Source: Histoplasma ohiense (lineage: Eukaryota; Ascomycota; Eurotiomycetes; Onygenales; Ajellomycetaceae). From it: a DNA stretch of 64,000 bases. The position numbers and the translations under genes are program-made. This document shows, piece by piece, positions 1 through 11,980 of this stretch. Each line of letters begins with the position of its first letter. The stretch's first letter is position 1. The notes beneath the pieces were generated by a model. That model was not told where the DNA came from, did no database searches, and saw only the letters and a program-made list of their open reading frames with translations. The stretch spans positions 868,001-932,000 of the forward strand of contig JAEVHH010000002.1 of assembly GCA_017607445.1 (NCBI GenBank), written 5' to 3'.

Positions 1-2725
1 GCCTGTCAATTCCACTGAATCAAATTGGCGCTTAAGCAAAGCCACGCTTTGCTGAACCATTTCACGAATTGTAGAGTATGACAACGACTCTGGCGAGCCG
101 TATTTCTGGCCTGTGACATTTTCGACGACTTCTAAGCCGTGTTCAGCACCTTCCATGTCTTGCCTAGCTGCCAAAATAAGCCTTGAAAGAGCGGAGCAAG
201 CAATTTCGAATCCTCGACTTTCAAGGGGGATGTTTGCATCCTGCATCCATGTTAAAACATGGAAAACTTCCCACCACGATAAAACACGCTGCATAGGAAT
301 AGATATCTTGTGGTTGCTGAACTTAACTCTGTCCGTTGCTAATCCAGACAAGAAATGACTCCATGCTGGAAAATACCGTGGCATTTTTGACTTCATCAGT
401 TGGACCGCGTGAGTGAGTGCTTTGTGCCGATGAAACTGCTCAGCTTCACCTGACCGATTGGAATCTGAAGGAGAGAGGCTGCTTCCCTTCTTAGCAAAAC
501 ACAAGACCGGGAATAACTGCCACATTTGCGTGTTCGAGTTATCGGCGGATGGCTCATTTAATACCGAAAACCTACAAAGAAGTTGTATGAATGCGGCAAA
601 AATGTCGTCCGGCACATCAGCAAGGGACTTCTCGTTCACTAATTGACCTCGAAAGAGGCCAGAAACAAGAGCAGATTTCTGCTGATCAGAGAGGTTGCTA
701 ATGAGAAGGTATTCTATACCGGTTTCAATAGACTTTGAATTAGCAAGAAGAAGGATAAGTAATTTTCCTGAGGGTCTAATGTTCTGTGAAATCATTTGCT
801 GAAGCAAATCATCCAATGTTGGCGGTTCGGTGTGGACATAAATGACATCTTGCGGCGAAGAAGGTTCAGGAAAAACCTCCTTTCCATCACCTGGAAGGGC
901 TTCTGTCGAGAGTTGTGAATGAGAATTTTGAGAACGATCATGGAAGATAATTTTTTCAGCCATTGCGAAATATATGGCTTTGTGGGGTGGGAGTCCACTA
1001 TCCCTGTAGGACAAAAAACATGCCCACGCCTCCTTTAAAGTCCTTGTAGCGCGTATCCGAGCAGACCAGATATCGAAGTACCTTCCATGGTCTGGGGTTT
1101 TAGCCATACCAACGCCGGTTCTCGAGGAAGGTTGCGTGGATGTTTGTCCTGAAAATGATGACATCCGAAAGCGGTTAGGCTTCGGAAGAAACGTTCTCGT
1201 CTGGATCGTCGGAGTCTTATCCGTATCCCATCCAGCGTATATGGCTGCAGTCTGCTCCCATGCAGTCATACCATATCCGACATCTCTCATATGTGAAATA
1301 GACTTAAGCGCCCTACTCTCACTGCCCTCATTTCCCCTTTCGAAATCAATGCCGAGCTTTTCCTCTTTCCAAGGAGGCCACGACTGAGCTTTAAAATTGG
1401 CCCACTGTCGTTCCAGCGAAGTCTTCTTTTGGGCCAGCTGTACGTTAGTAATAGCCTGATAGCCTTCCCTAGTGACAGGGAGGGGAGGGTTAAATTTTGA
1501 CATTTCCCTTAGCAACTGGAACTGAGCGCGTTGTTGAAATATGGCTGAACGATACGGTTCAAGGCGACATGGGATTGCTAGAAGTGAAAGGAGTTTGTTA
1601 TAATAAATAGTTAGACCTCTAATCTTCTTTTCGTAAGCCTCGTTCGATTTATTTGCGGCAGAGGCAGTTCCAAGAGTTCTGGTAATCAAAGCAGCTATGG
1701 AAGGGAAGGCCTGTGGCCACACTTGCCCAGCAAGCCGTAGAAGGCGCACAGCAAGAATCATAATAGTATTGTCATCTCCAGATCTATTCCAGGCACTCCT
1801 TTTAGGGCCAGAAGAAATTTCCGAAGTATGATCGCTGGATAGGTTATCACTTAATATGTCCCAAGCTTGGAACAATAAGATCCTGAAAGCAGTGGCACAG
1901 ATTCTCTCTCGCCGGAGAGTGAAAAGTAACACAAATAATGGAACCTTAGCACTTTCCAGACTATTTTCAGAAGCCTTTTTTTCGAAAATTTTATAACGCA
2001 TTGCAGCCTGGAGAGGTTGGGATGAGGTAAGTATCCAAGCCCAAACCATCACATCTTCTATCGAATAACGCCTATCTGACAAATATTGGACCACTTCGTC
2101 ATTAAAAACAGTGAGAAGCGCATTGTCCAATGTTTTGTCGAATCCCTGGTTTGAAACGGGCCCAGAAGGTTCTGACTCAAGCAATGGATGAACATAACGA
2201 AGATAGTCTGCAACTACTGTAGCGCAGGCTAGGCGCGCATTCGGATACTGGGAGCTCTTAACCTTAGTCTTTCGACGGGTTTTCATAGAGGAGCGGGTCG
2301 TAGCAAGGGGAGAATTATACGATAAATCCACGCTGTGGCTTTTCGGTTTTGCAATGCCGACATCGTAGCCACAATTTTCTAATACAGATATCAAGTATGC
2401 TGAAGGAGACGAGGTGTGTTTCTTTGTCTTGTCGCGACTCTTCTCTCGTGGTGTATAGTTTCCCTGTGATCCAGGACCACGAGTCGTCCCGCTGTCACTA
2501 TTGGCCAGTCCGAAAGAAGGCTCAGTATGAACAAACTTAATGATGGTTAAGTTATGGCCATATTTTTGCGGAATAGCGAAACGTTGCGATATGCTCGAAC
2601 ATTGTGGCGAGTCGCACTGGACTGAGATGAGAGGTCCAAGGTCCGAAGCCCAACTGGAGCGGAGTCCATCCTAAGTGAACGTGAGAAGAGGGTCTTCCAA
2701 GGGATTGTACAGGTGGTAATGGCAT
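1..2725 (-). CDS. PPR-like alpha-helical protein, probably mitochondrial (3' end outside window)
   Basis: From about 2520 down to base 1 the minus strand is one open frame of roughly 840 codons that leaves the window without a stop. It is dense in paired helices. Some segments look like pentatricopeptide units, for example DDLLQQMISQNIRPSGKLL and a later helix pair containing SWWEVFHVLTWMQDANIP, so an organellar RNA-binding role is inferred, not shown. The main frame is closed by a TAG near 2670. An ATG at 2725 in another frame opens a basic, Ser- and Leu-rich leader that looks like a mitochondrial presequence. A first intron of about 80 nt, with its acceptor near 2535, would join the two, but I cannot fix the junction. 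The gene is divergent from the Rsc58-like gene. I do not recognise a named orthologue. Confidence 0.6.
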
Positions 2726-3512
2726 ACTTGTAGCAGCGAGAAATAACTGGATATCACCCGACTAGAGTGAGAGCCCGCCACCCGGCCTACAATGTAGCTG
2801 TTAATGGAGCACATCCATCGATGTTGGATAAAATACCACCACCCTAGCAATGAGGACAGGATGGGAAACCTGCAGCGAACAGCAAGGGAATTTTAGATTA
2901 ATCAAAGAGGGGAACTTCTCGAATTGCTTTGGTTTGAAAGCATGTTTTTCAAATCCTGGATCCATGGATGATATGGATGCTTAGTCAACTACCTTGGAAA
3001 TCCGTTTTTTTTTTTTTTTGCTCGCTGGTCACGTGAAAAGTTTAAAGTCACCACACGTTCCTGAGTCGCCGCCCGAGAGAACGTCTCATTTAGTCTCCCC
3101 ATCCAACATCCTCCACTGAGACTAGTTTGTTGAATATCTTGCCTTGGTTCTGGTGTTCTGTCGATTGGTGTATCACAGGCCGCTTGTTCTGGTGTCCGGC
3201 GTGCTTTGTCGCTGGGCTTTTCGGCGTCTTGTCACGTCCTCTTTCCATCCCCTGCTGGACTAAATTCGCAAAGCCTGGCGTTCCCCCATCGACCTAACAC
3301 GCCAAAAGATTTCCCTAGCCAGACGGAGCTTATCGAGCGTCGCAATTTCGGTTCGAACGATCGCATTAAATGCTTTCAGAGGCCCATTCTGTATTTACGT
3401 TCGTTGACCTCTCTGAGAAGCCGAAACGTGCGAAGTTGGATACATCACTCAACTCCAAACTCTTCCATCTCTCGCTGGGACGTTGATCCACCCAGCTAGA
3501 GCGTGATCCAGC
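2726..3512. promoter_or_regulatory. Divergent intergenic region between the PPR-like and Rsc58-like genes
   Basis: This 787-nt stretch separates two divergently transcribed genes and should hold both promoters. It contains a short T-tract near 3007-3020 and a CACGTG hexamer just after it (about 3031-3036), which could bind a bHLH factor. No coding sequence is supported. Confidence 0.4.
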
Positions 3513-6315
3513 ATGGAGACCAATAATTTGGCCGCATCAGCCACCACAAACGGGCAGCTTACCTCTCCCCAATTGCCATCGGATTCGCCCTCGTTCCCGA
3601 CACCAGGAAAGCGAAAACGCGTCCTCAGCCCCGCCCAAGAATCCCCCAACCTTGACGGTACATCAAATCCATCTGACACGTCAAAAGGAGGACTGCTTGA
3701 CCAAACTCTGAAGGATCTGCTCCAGGTTCTAGAAAAGTGAGTCCCTTTCAGCTTCAATTTTCCGACATTCCCGAAGGCGGATCTGAGACTTAGTTCTAAC
3801 CCAATTCTGCAGATATGATTCAGATCTTGGTATTCTGAAATTCCCCTGTCCCCCCAATTCCGTGGTCGAACCAGATCGTAAACGTGCGAAACTATCAGAT
3901 GCCACGAACAATTCGCAAACGATAGAATGCAAAATTAAGGCGGGTCAATACAAGTCTATTCAGGAAGTAATTGACGATGTTGAGACTGCGTCCTGCTTGG
4001 TTATCGAACGACGCCGCGAGTCAGAAGCAACTGTAAATAAATCAGAAAACTCTCGATCTTCGGCAGAATTGGTCAATCTTTCACGCATATTTAAAAAGCA
4101 CTTGGACAATTTTATCCTCCGAAGTCCACTTCTAGGCTCTTCTCTTTCAAAGGATGAGCCTAAGGACCTTCAGAGGAATGAACCTCAAAACAAGAATAAT
4201 AGAAAATGTTCATATGATCGGGAGGACAAAGTAGTTCTCACGCTCTATGGAAATGCACCTCGCGGGAGACATTTGTTTTCGAGTTTACAACATGCAGTTG
4301 CCATGAAACCAGACTCTCCTGATCTTGAGAAATCAACTGGCGCAGAAATACAGGCTACGATCAACGAAGCAACGTTGCCAAACGGCATTACTACATCCAA
4401 AGTAATTCCATTCAATGTCAAAAACGTGGAGCTGGGTAAATCGAAATCAAGAACCATTGCAGACGTATTTGCAGCCCGCCCCAACCTTCCCCAGTTACAA
4501 CCTCCGGGCAAACCTCGGTCATCAAAAAATCCGACCGTCACTTGGCTTGACCCATACGAACTTGCCATAGCTGCTAAATTCCCGCCAAATGAAAAAAGAG
4601 GATACACTTACTTATCTCTTCCTACAGGAGATTGGCTACATTACGGTTACGAACCATCCCTTCGGCTGGGAAGTCGAAGGCAAAATAGTGATACTAATAC
4701 TGGGAAAAGTCTCTCAAAGCCATTCCAAAACTCTTTTGATGAGAGCAGTGCAATATTTCGCGGTCTTTATTCGTCATTTGCTCCCTCGTTTGATAGCTCG
4801 GGAGCGGTTATATCCCAAGACGCGAAAGAGCAAATTTGGTGGGACAAACATGGCCAGCACCGTTTACATGGCTTATTGGCCGTTGAAAATGATCTGGAAA
4901 CTGAACACACAGACAATCAGAGTCCGAACTTACAAATCCAGTTATTGGACGAAACGAGCCTCGAAGAGGCTGTGAATTCATATGAGCCAGAGGACGATAA
5001 AATCTTAGTCGAACCGCGGAACGGCGATGATGGAGCAAGCGATGATAGAGATCTGGGAGAAGTACTCGAAAACATTTCGGATCTTTTACGCACATTAAAT
5101 TCCTATCGCCAGATTCGAAACCTCGGGCAATCACTCCCTGTTCCGAAACCGAACGACGAAATCGCAGCAACATCAGATGCGTCATCACCTTCAACTATAG
5201 AAGTTACCCTGTATGAAACCCTAAAATCAAGTTTAATTGCAATGATAGCCACACTACCTCCATATGCTGTATCGAAATTGGATGGGGACCAGTTAGCAGA
5301 ACTAAATGTCAGCAAAAAAATACTTCTGGAAAATGCCGACTACCCTGGCACGATGGAGGACGATGACTATTCTATGCAGCAGAAACAAATACCCAGAGTT
5401 TCGCAGATGCCAAATGTAGCCCGTCCTCCCCCTACGCCAAACATGAACCCATCTCGACCATCATATCAGACTCCCCCAACCGCCCCCAGTGCCCCATTGC
5501 CCCGGGGGTATCCATCCAATCCCCGAAAAACGGCTCCAATGAGCCATCCGTCCCACCAAGTTTATGGAACCAGGCAAACATCGTCATCCATCCAGTTTCC
5601 CGTCAACAACTCTCCTCAACCGTACAATACGCCTCGACAGCCATCGGGTCAGCGCCCTGGTTATACACAACCTCAATTCTCACAGGCCGGAACTCCGCAG
5701 TATAGCCAAGGCAACATCCTTCAGCAATTCCAGAGGCCAACCCAGAACGGAGTGGGACCATATCCTTCCCAGCGAATGCCTTCCCCTGCGCAGGCATCGC
5801 CTCAGCCCTATCCCCGTCGAACTAGCCAGCCATCCTATCAGCAACGCCCACCGGATATCCCATATGGCTCACCTGCTCCTGGGACACACAACGCGTCACC
5901 CCAAAGACACTCTAGCTTCAGTGCATCTCCGCAGCGACATCCATATATAAATTCTACCCCTAGCAATCCTCAACCGAGATACTTCCAACAACAAACCCCA
6001 CAACCGCCACAACCGCAACAACCGCAACAACCGCAACAACCGCAACACTTTACAACTTTTGGTTCTTCCCAAGGCAACCCAGCACCAGCGGGGTATCCCA
6101 ACAGCGCTGCCGCGATGACTTATTCCCGGAGCGCTGCTGAACAGGCGGCCCTTATGGATCGCAACAAAGCACAACTTGCCGAGAATCAACGCCAAAAGTC
6201 TAACACTCCCCAGCCAGGATCGTCGAACAGCCAATTCAGTGGCCAAGGCAGCCTTCCAACAAGTCATCGACAGAGTAGTGTGCCAATGGGATCTGCAGCC
6301 GGCGCGACACAATAA
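3513..6315 (+). CDS. RSC58: Rsc58-like subunit of the RSC chromatin-remodelling complex
   Basis: Two exons, 3513..3736 and 3813..6315, are joined by a 76-nt GTGAGT/CAG intron with a TTCTAAC branch site, giving 908 aa. RSC is a nuclear SWI/SNF-type ATPase complex that moves nucleosomes. Residues 60-175 look like a divergent bromodomain-type helical region (LLDQTLKDLLQVLEKYD, then IQEVIDDVETASCLVIERR). The middle carries LPTGDWLHYG and then SFAPSFDSSGAVISQ followed by a Trp-rich stretch. These parallel LPTTVWLKYG and SWAPSFNENGTVV in yeast Rsc58 as I recall it. From about residue 500 the protein is a long Pro/Gln/Ser tail with a (PQQ)n run near 6000-6045, absent from the 502-aa yeast protein. 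The ATG at 3513 is the first in frame. The tail is probably disordered. Confidence 0.72.
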
Positions 6316-8152
6316 AAGGACAAAAACAAAATTATAGAACATTCCGAGGGGTAAATTAATACGTCAACAAAGGAGGCCCAACAATAACTATTCGTTCCTG
6401 TGTTTTATAGAGGTTATGCATGTGACTTAATTACCATATTCTCGTTTTCAACTTTCTGGCTTTCGTAAAAACAAAAGAAAGCAACTTGTATTTTTTCGTC
6501 TAGTCTTTTAATTCGTTTGACCTTTTTTTTTTTTTTAGCAGTGATATTCTTTTATTCCTTCTTTGTGTTACTTCCTCTCTTGCCCTTTTTTTCTCATATT
6601 CTTCATCGCAGCTACTTTTTCATCGACTTTATCATAGGCAACGGGAGGAGAGAAACCAGCCTTTCGTCTCAACCCTATTACCTGTTATTTCCTTTGATGT
6701 GACAATACGACATCCAATAAATTCCTCTGGTGACCAAAATACGGGCGGCAGGTTTGTATTTTATTTCCGGTTTTATAATCCATTTTTCTTTCTTTTTCTG
6801 TCCCCTTTATTTTGAAATATCTTCTACCGCCAAAATGTGGATAGTGAAAGAGAAAAGAGGTGGCGGTGGCGGTGGGTAAGAGGCAGCAACTTTTTAACTC
6901 CTTTTCTTCTTTTTGTAACCGTGTGTGGAGCATACCTCTTTTACAGTGATTCTGGTTCAAAAGTAATTTCCCTTTTGCAGTGGACGACGTGCTATATATA
7001 TATAATATTATTGGATTCTTTAGTTCTGAGCATTTTTTCTATTATTAGACTGATTTTATGCTCTGTATGGACTGATTTTGTCTATTTTGTTTACACCCCT
7101 TTCCTCCCCTTCTCAATCGGAGTAACTTGAATGGCATGCTCTCAAAGGACATCACGAGGATAACCAACTTATCCTCGTGCGCTTCAATTAAAAAAAAGAA
7201 ATGAAAAGAAAACAATCGACTTTGTTAATTTAAAATTTAATGGACTAGTTGATATTTTCTAGAAATGCCTTAAACCACCTGGAACACTTAAAAAAAGACT
7301 AAAATTAACGGGCTCGCGAACTTCTTTCCATTCAACAGCAACGGCTACGCGAAAGAACAAAGAAGCAATACAAATCGAGAAGTAGTAAAGGTAAAAAAGC
7401 AAAATACAAACTGAATGAAATGAATAAAGAACACAAATCCCCAGAAAAAATGGCCTAGATATCTCTTGTTGTTCCTTTCCAGTTCTGCTTTCCCGCCCCT
7501 GTTGTTCTGTATACACACATATATATATTACTCCGCATGAATATTTAAAAAGAAGGAAATGAAAAGAAAAGAAAAGAAAAGAAAAGTGAGTCGGAGGGTC
7601 AATTCTTACGCCTCCCCCGTCCAGCGGGTTACATATACGTGCATTTCCAATGTCGCTGGTTTCATTTCATCCTCCGGTTTGGGATGCCAGCTGACATAGC
7701 AAGTGCGCTTTGCTAGTGGGAGAAGATGTAGCCCTAAAGTGAAGGTAGAGAGTTCGGTGACTATTTTGTATAAAAGTGTGAAATGAAAATGGAATGAGGA
7801 TAATGACGATGATGAGAGACGTTCGCTGGCTATGACCTGCATGAAAATGAGGTCAAAAATGCATGGAAAAAAGAGTGAGATGATGAAAAAAATGAGTAAC
7901 CATATGCCATGAACATCAAAAAGCAAGAAAAAGTATATAGAAGAAAATCACAGAGAAGAAATCAGGAAGGAAGTGGGGGAAAAAAGATAAAAAAAAAAAA
8001 AGGCAAAGAGGATAAAGCAAAAAGAATATTGAGAGTCATTACTCGTAAATCTATCGTTAAATAATGATGGCAGCGGCAGACATAAAACCAAAATATCTAC
8101 GACAGTAAGCACGAATCAGCCAATTATTCATAACACAGATTGGCAAAGAAAC
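6316..8152. other. Convergent intergenic region (Rsc58-like / DUF6594)
   Basis: This 1.8-kb AT-rich stretch lies between two convergent genes and probably holds both 3' UTRs. It has T-tracts near 6523-6537, a GAAAA repeat near 7558-7585 and an A-tract near 7989-8000. The short ORFs here have low-complexity Phe/Leu- or Lys-rich translations. I see no gene. Confidence 0.5.
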
Positions 8153-9751
8153 TTATTCGGGAACGAAAGTGGTTAGAGAAACATACAATGCAGCACATCT
8201 CCAGCCATCATTTGGATCGATCAAATATTCATTGCCAGGTGGTCCATTCGAAGCGAACAGAGCAGTAGCTCCGCCAAAGATGGAGACCACGGCAATGCGT
8301 CCGAAGAACTCAGATATAACACCAAAGGCTAGCAGCGGGAATAGGATGGCAGCTGAAACAGCAGCAATAGTGGAATATATAGGATTCGGAGTACGGGAGG
8401 AGGATGGACGTTCTCCGAGTAAGATAAGGTCGTTGTCATGGGCGAGGAACCTCAGATCAGACTTGGTATTGGACGAATGATCGTGAACCCAGTTACGGTA
8501 GGTCTCGACTTCGTCGTCTGTGGCAGTCGGCAATTTGGAGGAAACCTCATGATATGAGCAGAGGGCGCGATCTAGTTGGAGAGAGTGTAAGTATGACAAA
8601 TCCTTGCACGGGAGAGAGAAGAGAAAATAGGAAGGAGGAAGAGGATCAATCTTACTATATTGCTCGATCTTCAACACAAGCTTTTCCACCAACTCAGACT
8701 TCTTCTGCTGAAGCGCAGATAATTCCTCAGACTGGAGGTCTTGATTTGTTGTTGAGAACAGCTTCTGTCTTCCGGAATTTTTAACATTGACTGCGACTCG
8801 TCGAACCTCTTCGACATCGTCTAGGATTGTGAGATCCTCTTCCATCTGTGCGATTTCTTCCTGGAGATGACGAAGTAGGCGATGATTTAATGGCTCAAAC
8901 TTGCGATAAAGTAAGGGGCGGTCAACATCGCGCGATTCGCCTCGTTTTGGATCTGATTCCACAGAAGCACGCCTTTGCATTTTGCTGGAGCTCATGTTGA
9001 ATTTGCGCATGTCAAGATTTGGCTGACGATACGGGTACGAGGGGCGGATAGCAGAGTTTGGAGGGGGCTCAGGAAAGGTGTGTTTCGTGTGAGTGTAATA
9101 TGATTCAGGGACAGAGAAATCAAAATATCCAAGGCCTGGAGATGTGGGACTTTCCAATACTGTTTCCGAATCGGTCGTATACGCTCCGGCCATATGGAGG
9201 CGGCGGCGGGTTCTAGATTCATTTGCAAATTTCCAGTTGAGTGTATCTAGGGAGAGATCAGGAGGTGTTGCTGGTTGATATTCTGTAGAGGAGATTGACG
9301 AAGCTCGGTCCGGACTGTGTCCCCTGAGTGATATTCCTGAATCTGAGTTGAAGCTATAAGAGGCAGTAGACTTTCGTCTAGAACTTTGAGAAGCTGCGGA
9401 GGTGGTAGATGGCTGCCTCGGCCTTATGGTCTGCGCCCAGCGGGCACTGGCGTCTTCTGAATCGTCCTTATCCAAAAACTCGAATACGTTCGGTGACTGC
9501 TGTCTAGGTCGCAGTTCACTTGGCCTTTCAGTAGCGCTCCTTTTCAAAATTGGGATGTCCTTAGCAGTAATGCTGGTCGATGGTTTGATAATATAAGATT
9601 TGGAACGTTGTCGGGGCCGCGCAATAGGAGAGGAGTTCTCGCTGGCATAACTGGAAGATTTAACAGTGGTAACAGGGATTGGGTCCACAGCAGCATTCCT
9701 GGGAGATGATGATTTCTTCGAACTGTCCTTCTTGTGGCTCTTCCCTGGCAT
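8153..9751 (-). CDS. DUF6594-family membrane protein
   Basis: The N-terminal half (about 230 residues) is Ser/Arg-rich and probably disordered. Next comes the DUF6594 core: a helix (PLLYRKFEPLNHRLLRHLQ), a coiled-coil stretch, and near the C-terminus two hydrophobic segments (around STIAAVSAAILFPLLAFGVI and IAVVSIFGGATALF). This pattern is common in ascomycete proteins of unknown function. The uninterrupted frame codes 532 aa. The better model removes an 84-nt intron at 8572..8655 (GTAAGA/CTAG), giving exons 8656..9751 and 8153..8571 and 504 aa. Splicing restores the family-like helix KIEQYNRALCSYHE, whereas the unspliced reading inserts a Pro/Phe-rich stretch. The intron length is divisible by three and it contains no stop, so retention would still make protein. 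The gene is convergent with the Rsc58-like gene and divergent from GatB. Confidence 0.75.
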   Translation of the reverse strand: MPGKSHKKDSSKKSSSPRNAAVDPIPVTTVKSSSYASENSSPIARPRQRSKSYIIKPSTSITAKDIPILKRSATERPSELRPRQQSPNVFEFLDKDDSEDASARWAQTIRPRQPSTTSAASQSSRRKSTASYSFNSDSGISLRGHSPDRASSISSTEYQPATPPDLSLDTLNWKFANESRTRRRLHMAGAYTTDSETVLESPTSPGLGYFDFSVPESYYTHTKHTFPEPPPNSAIRPSYPYRQPNLDMRKFNMSSSKMQRRASVESDPKRGESRDVDRPLLYRKFEPLNHRLLRHLQEEIAQMEEDLTILDDVEEVRRVAVNVKNSGRQKLFSTTNQDLQSEELSALQQKKSELVEKLVLKIEQYSKIDPLPPSYFLFSLPCKDLSYLHSLQLDRALCSYHEVSSKLPTATDDEVETYRNWVHDHSSNTKSDLRFLAHDNDLILLGERPSSSRTPNPIYSTIAAVSAAILFPLLAFGVISEFFGRIAVVSIFGGATALFASNGPPGNEYLIDPNDGWRCAALYVSLTTFVPE

Positions 9752-11980
9752 ATTCCCCAGTTTAGAAAGGAATAAGGGATTTTAGTATATCCCAGAACTA
9801 CCAGTCCTGTCCAAGTATAAAGGAATGCTGGTTCAGCGCTTCTTCTTCTTCTTCTTCTTCTTCTTCTTCTTCTTCTTCACTCCTGGATTCAATCGGTAAA
9901 CGGAGTGGACACGCTGGAGCAAAGTTGCTGCGTGGAATTGTATGGGTATCACAGTGGAGCCGCGGGGCTTGAATCAGGATTTGAGCAAGCAGCGATGGAC
10001 ATAGGATTCCGAAAAGCCAGGTATCAGAGTATATATATTCGCGGCGCCAGAAATAGATATGCTCAGGATATAATCTGATGATAGATTGGTAGGGAAGATG
10101 CTCTGCGATTGAGAAACAAGATCAAGTGAGGACTTTCGGGCAGTAAGAAGTGGGTTATGGGGGGAACAGAGGGTTAAGAATTACAGTGAGAATAATAAAA
10201 AAAGAAATGCGCCCTGCGCCAGAATGATATGCTCTGCACAGCCAGCGACTCTGAAACGCTCCTGGGCGGTGGTTGACCCGATGGAATCAGTTGCGACAAA
10301 GTCATGAATCATGGACTGAGCCTTCTGGGCAAACTGGGGTTGTGCTACTGGGCCGACTGGAAACGCTGATGGTTTATTTATTCAATTGGACCCTTGCTAG
10401 TTCGAAGTGGGCATCGAAATAAATCCCGTCACTATTAATATTATCGGCAGCCCACCTCGTTCTTAGTTAGCTCGCTGTGGGGCATAAAAGTGAACACCAC
10501 CATCACCACCATCAAAGTTTGCAGTTCTTGCTGCAATCATAAATACAAGAGCGCAGAATATCATCATCGTACGGACGCAGTACATGAAGTTATGCAGTTG
10601 GGCTCAAATTGGCACCAAGACCGTGCATACATGCAGACAGATCTCGTACACATATACACACATATTGGCATGCTGCGTTGGCCAACGGTGACTCGCTCAT
10701 CACCAACCAAGGATGCAAAATGTTCAAGGGTTGAACAATCTTCGTTATTCTTTACCCTTTCCATCCGTCATTCGTAGTGCTAAGACGGCCCGTTTGGGAT
10801 GGAGTTATGTACGTAAAGTAGCCTACATAACTCATCATGGCTGCTGGCTGAGTGCACATGGAATCTTCCCACAGCGAATTTTCTGCTCTTTTGCTATCTT
10901 GCGATAAGCACAACTTTCAGATGCTGGCACCGCTCGCCCGCCTGCCCGCCGTGAACGACGACAGGACACATTGCGCGCGCTTAGCCCATTTGCGAGGATG
11001 CTTCCTTTTAATTTATGGAATTAAATACTTGCATGTGTTCCCAGCACACAGCTTGAGAGGGTTCGTAGCTCACTAATCAGGTTGTTAGCACCTTAGCACT
11101 TTTCCTTATTTCTAACTCTCTCTTTCTCTCTTTTCTTTTCTTTTCTTTTCTTTGTTTTTTTCTGTTTTGTACGTTAATGCAACCAAGTGCAACCGACGAC
11201 TCGCACGACAATATATGCCCGTATGCCAACATCCAAGATAACCAGAGTTGGAATATCCTGTTGTCTGGGCTTGGGGCTGCTATTGACAATCTCAACACCT
11301 GCGTCTTGTCAGCTGTATATCGAGTACAAAAAAACCGCCTTTTCAAACCCGTAAGGGAGAGACTAACTGCAGATCCATGGCCAGCCCAACCCCGGAGTGT
11401 TTCGTTAGTTGTCACAGTTCGGGTTTCCAATAATAAACCGATTGGCAGATGGGAACCATATCAATTGATCAAACATTTCCTTGGGTTTTGTGGGGTTAAC
11501 ATCAGGTTGCCGCGAATAGGAATGCGAGCTCATATCCATGCCTTAAGCCACGTCCTTACGTCCAAACCTTGGGATTTCAGACGATAACTTGAAGCTGGTC
11601 GAAGGATGGGGAGGAAACAGACGTTTGTAGTAATGATTGGCTACAATCGATTAGACCTATCAGTTTTGGAATCCCCGCTGAATATCTCGAGGTCGCTCTG
11701 ATTGAGGTGTTGTTCCAATTTATATGGATACCGTAATTTTACCTCCAAATACGAGCTCTCACCCTGTTTCATGCCCGTTTCACACCAAATCGCATGCCCC
11801 AGCTCGTATTTCCCGTAATCAATCTCCTCCGGCACCAATGTTGGAGGTCCCTGAGGCATCGAAACTTTCCAAGCCTCAATCTGCCGATTTGTTCATCTCC
11901 TCACATCGAGAGCCCGTTGCTCTTCAACGATCACGACGCGGTGCAATTCGAGGGCAGCGCTGACGGCTCGATTGATGCAC
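9752..11980. promoter_or_regulatory. Divergent intergenic region between the DUF6594 gene and GatB
   Basis: This 2.2-kb region should contain both promoters. A CTT microsatellite lies about 90 nt upstream of the DUF6594 start. Around 11641-11884 the minus strand has an open stretch with natural-looking protein composition (see findings) that I could not build into a gene. The longer ORF at 11077..11430 (minus) has a Lys/Arg-rich low-complexity end and no recognisable domain. Confidence 0.4.
9839..9879. repeat. (CTT)n microsatellite
   Basis: About 13 uninterrupted CTT/TTC units lie in the upstream region of the DUF6594 gene. On that gene's strand they form a purine-rich (GAA)n tract. Confidence 0.95.

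Noticed and set aside
1..2725. Rif1 or another HEAT-repeat telomere protein
   Set aside because: The frame is helical, but motifs look PPR-like and the possible leader looks mitochondrial; no Rif1 signature was seen.
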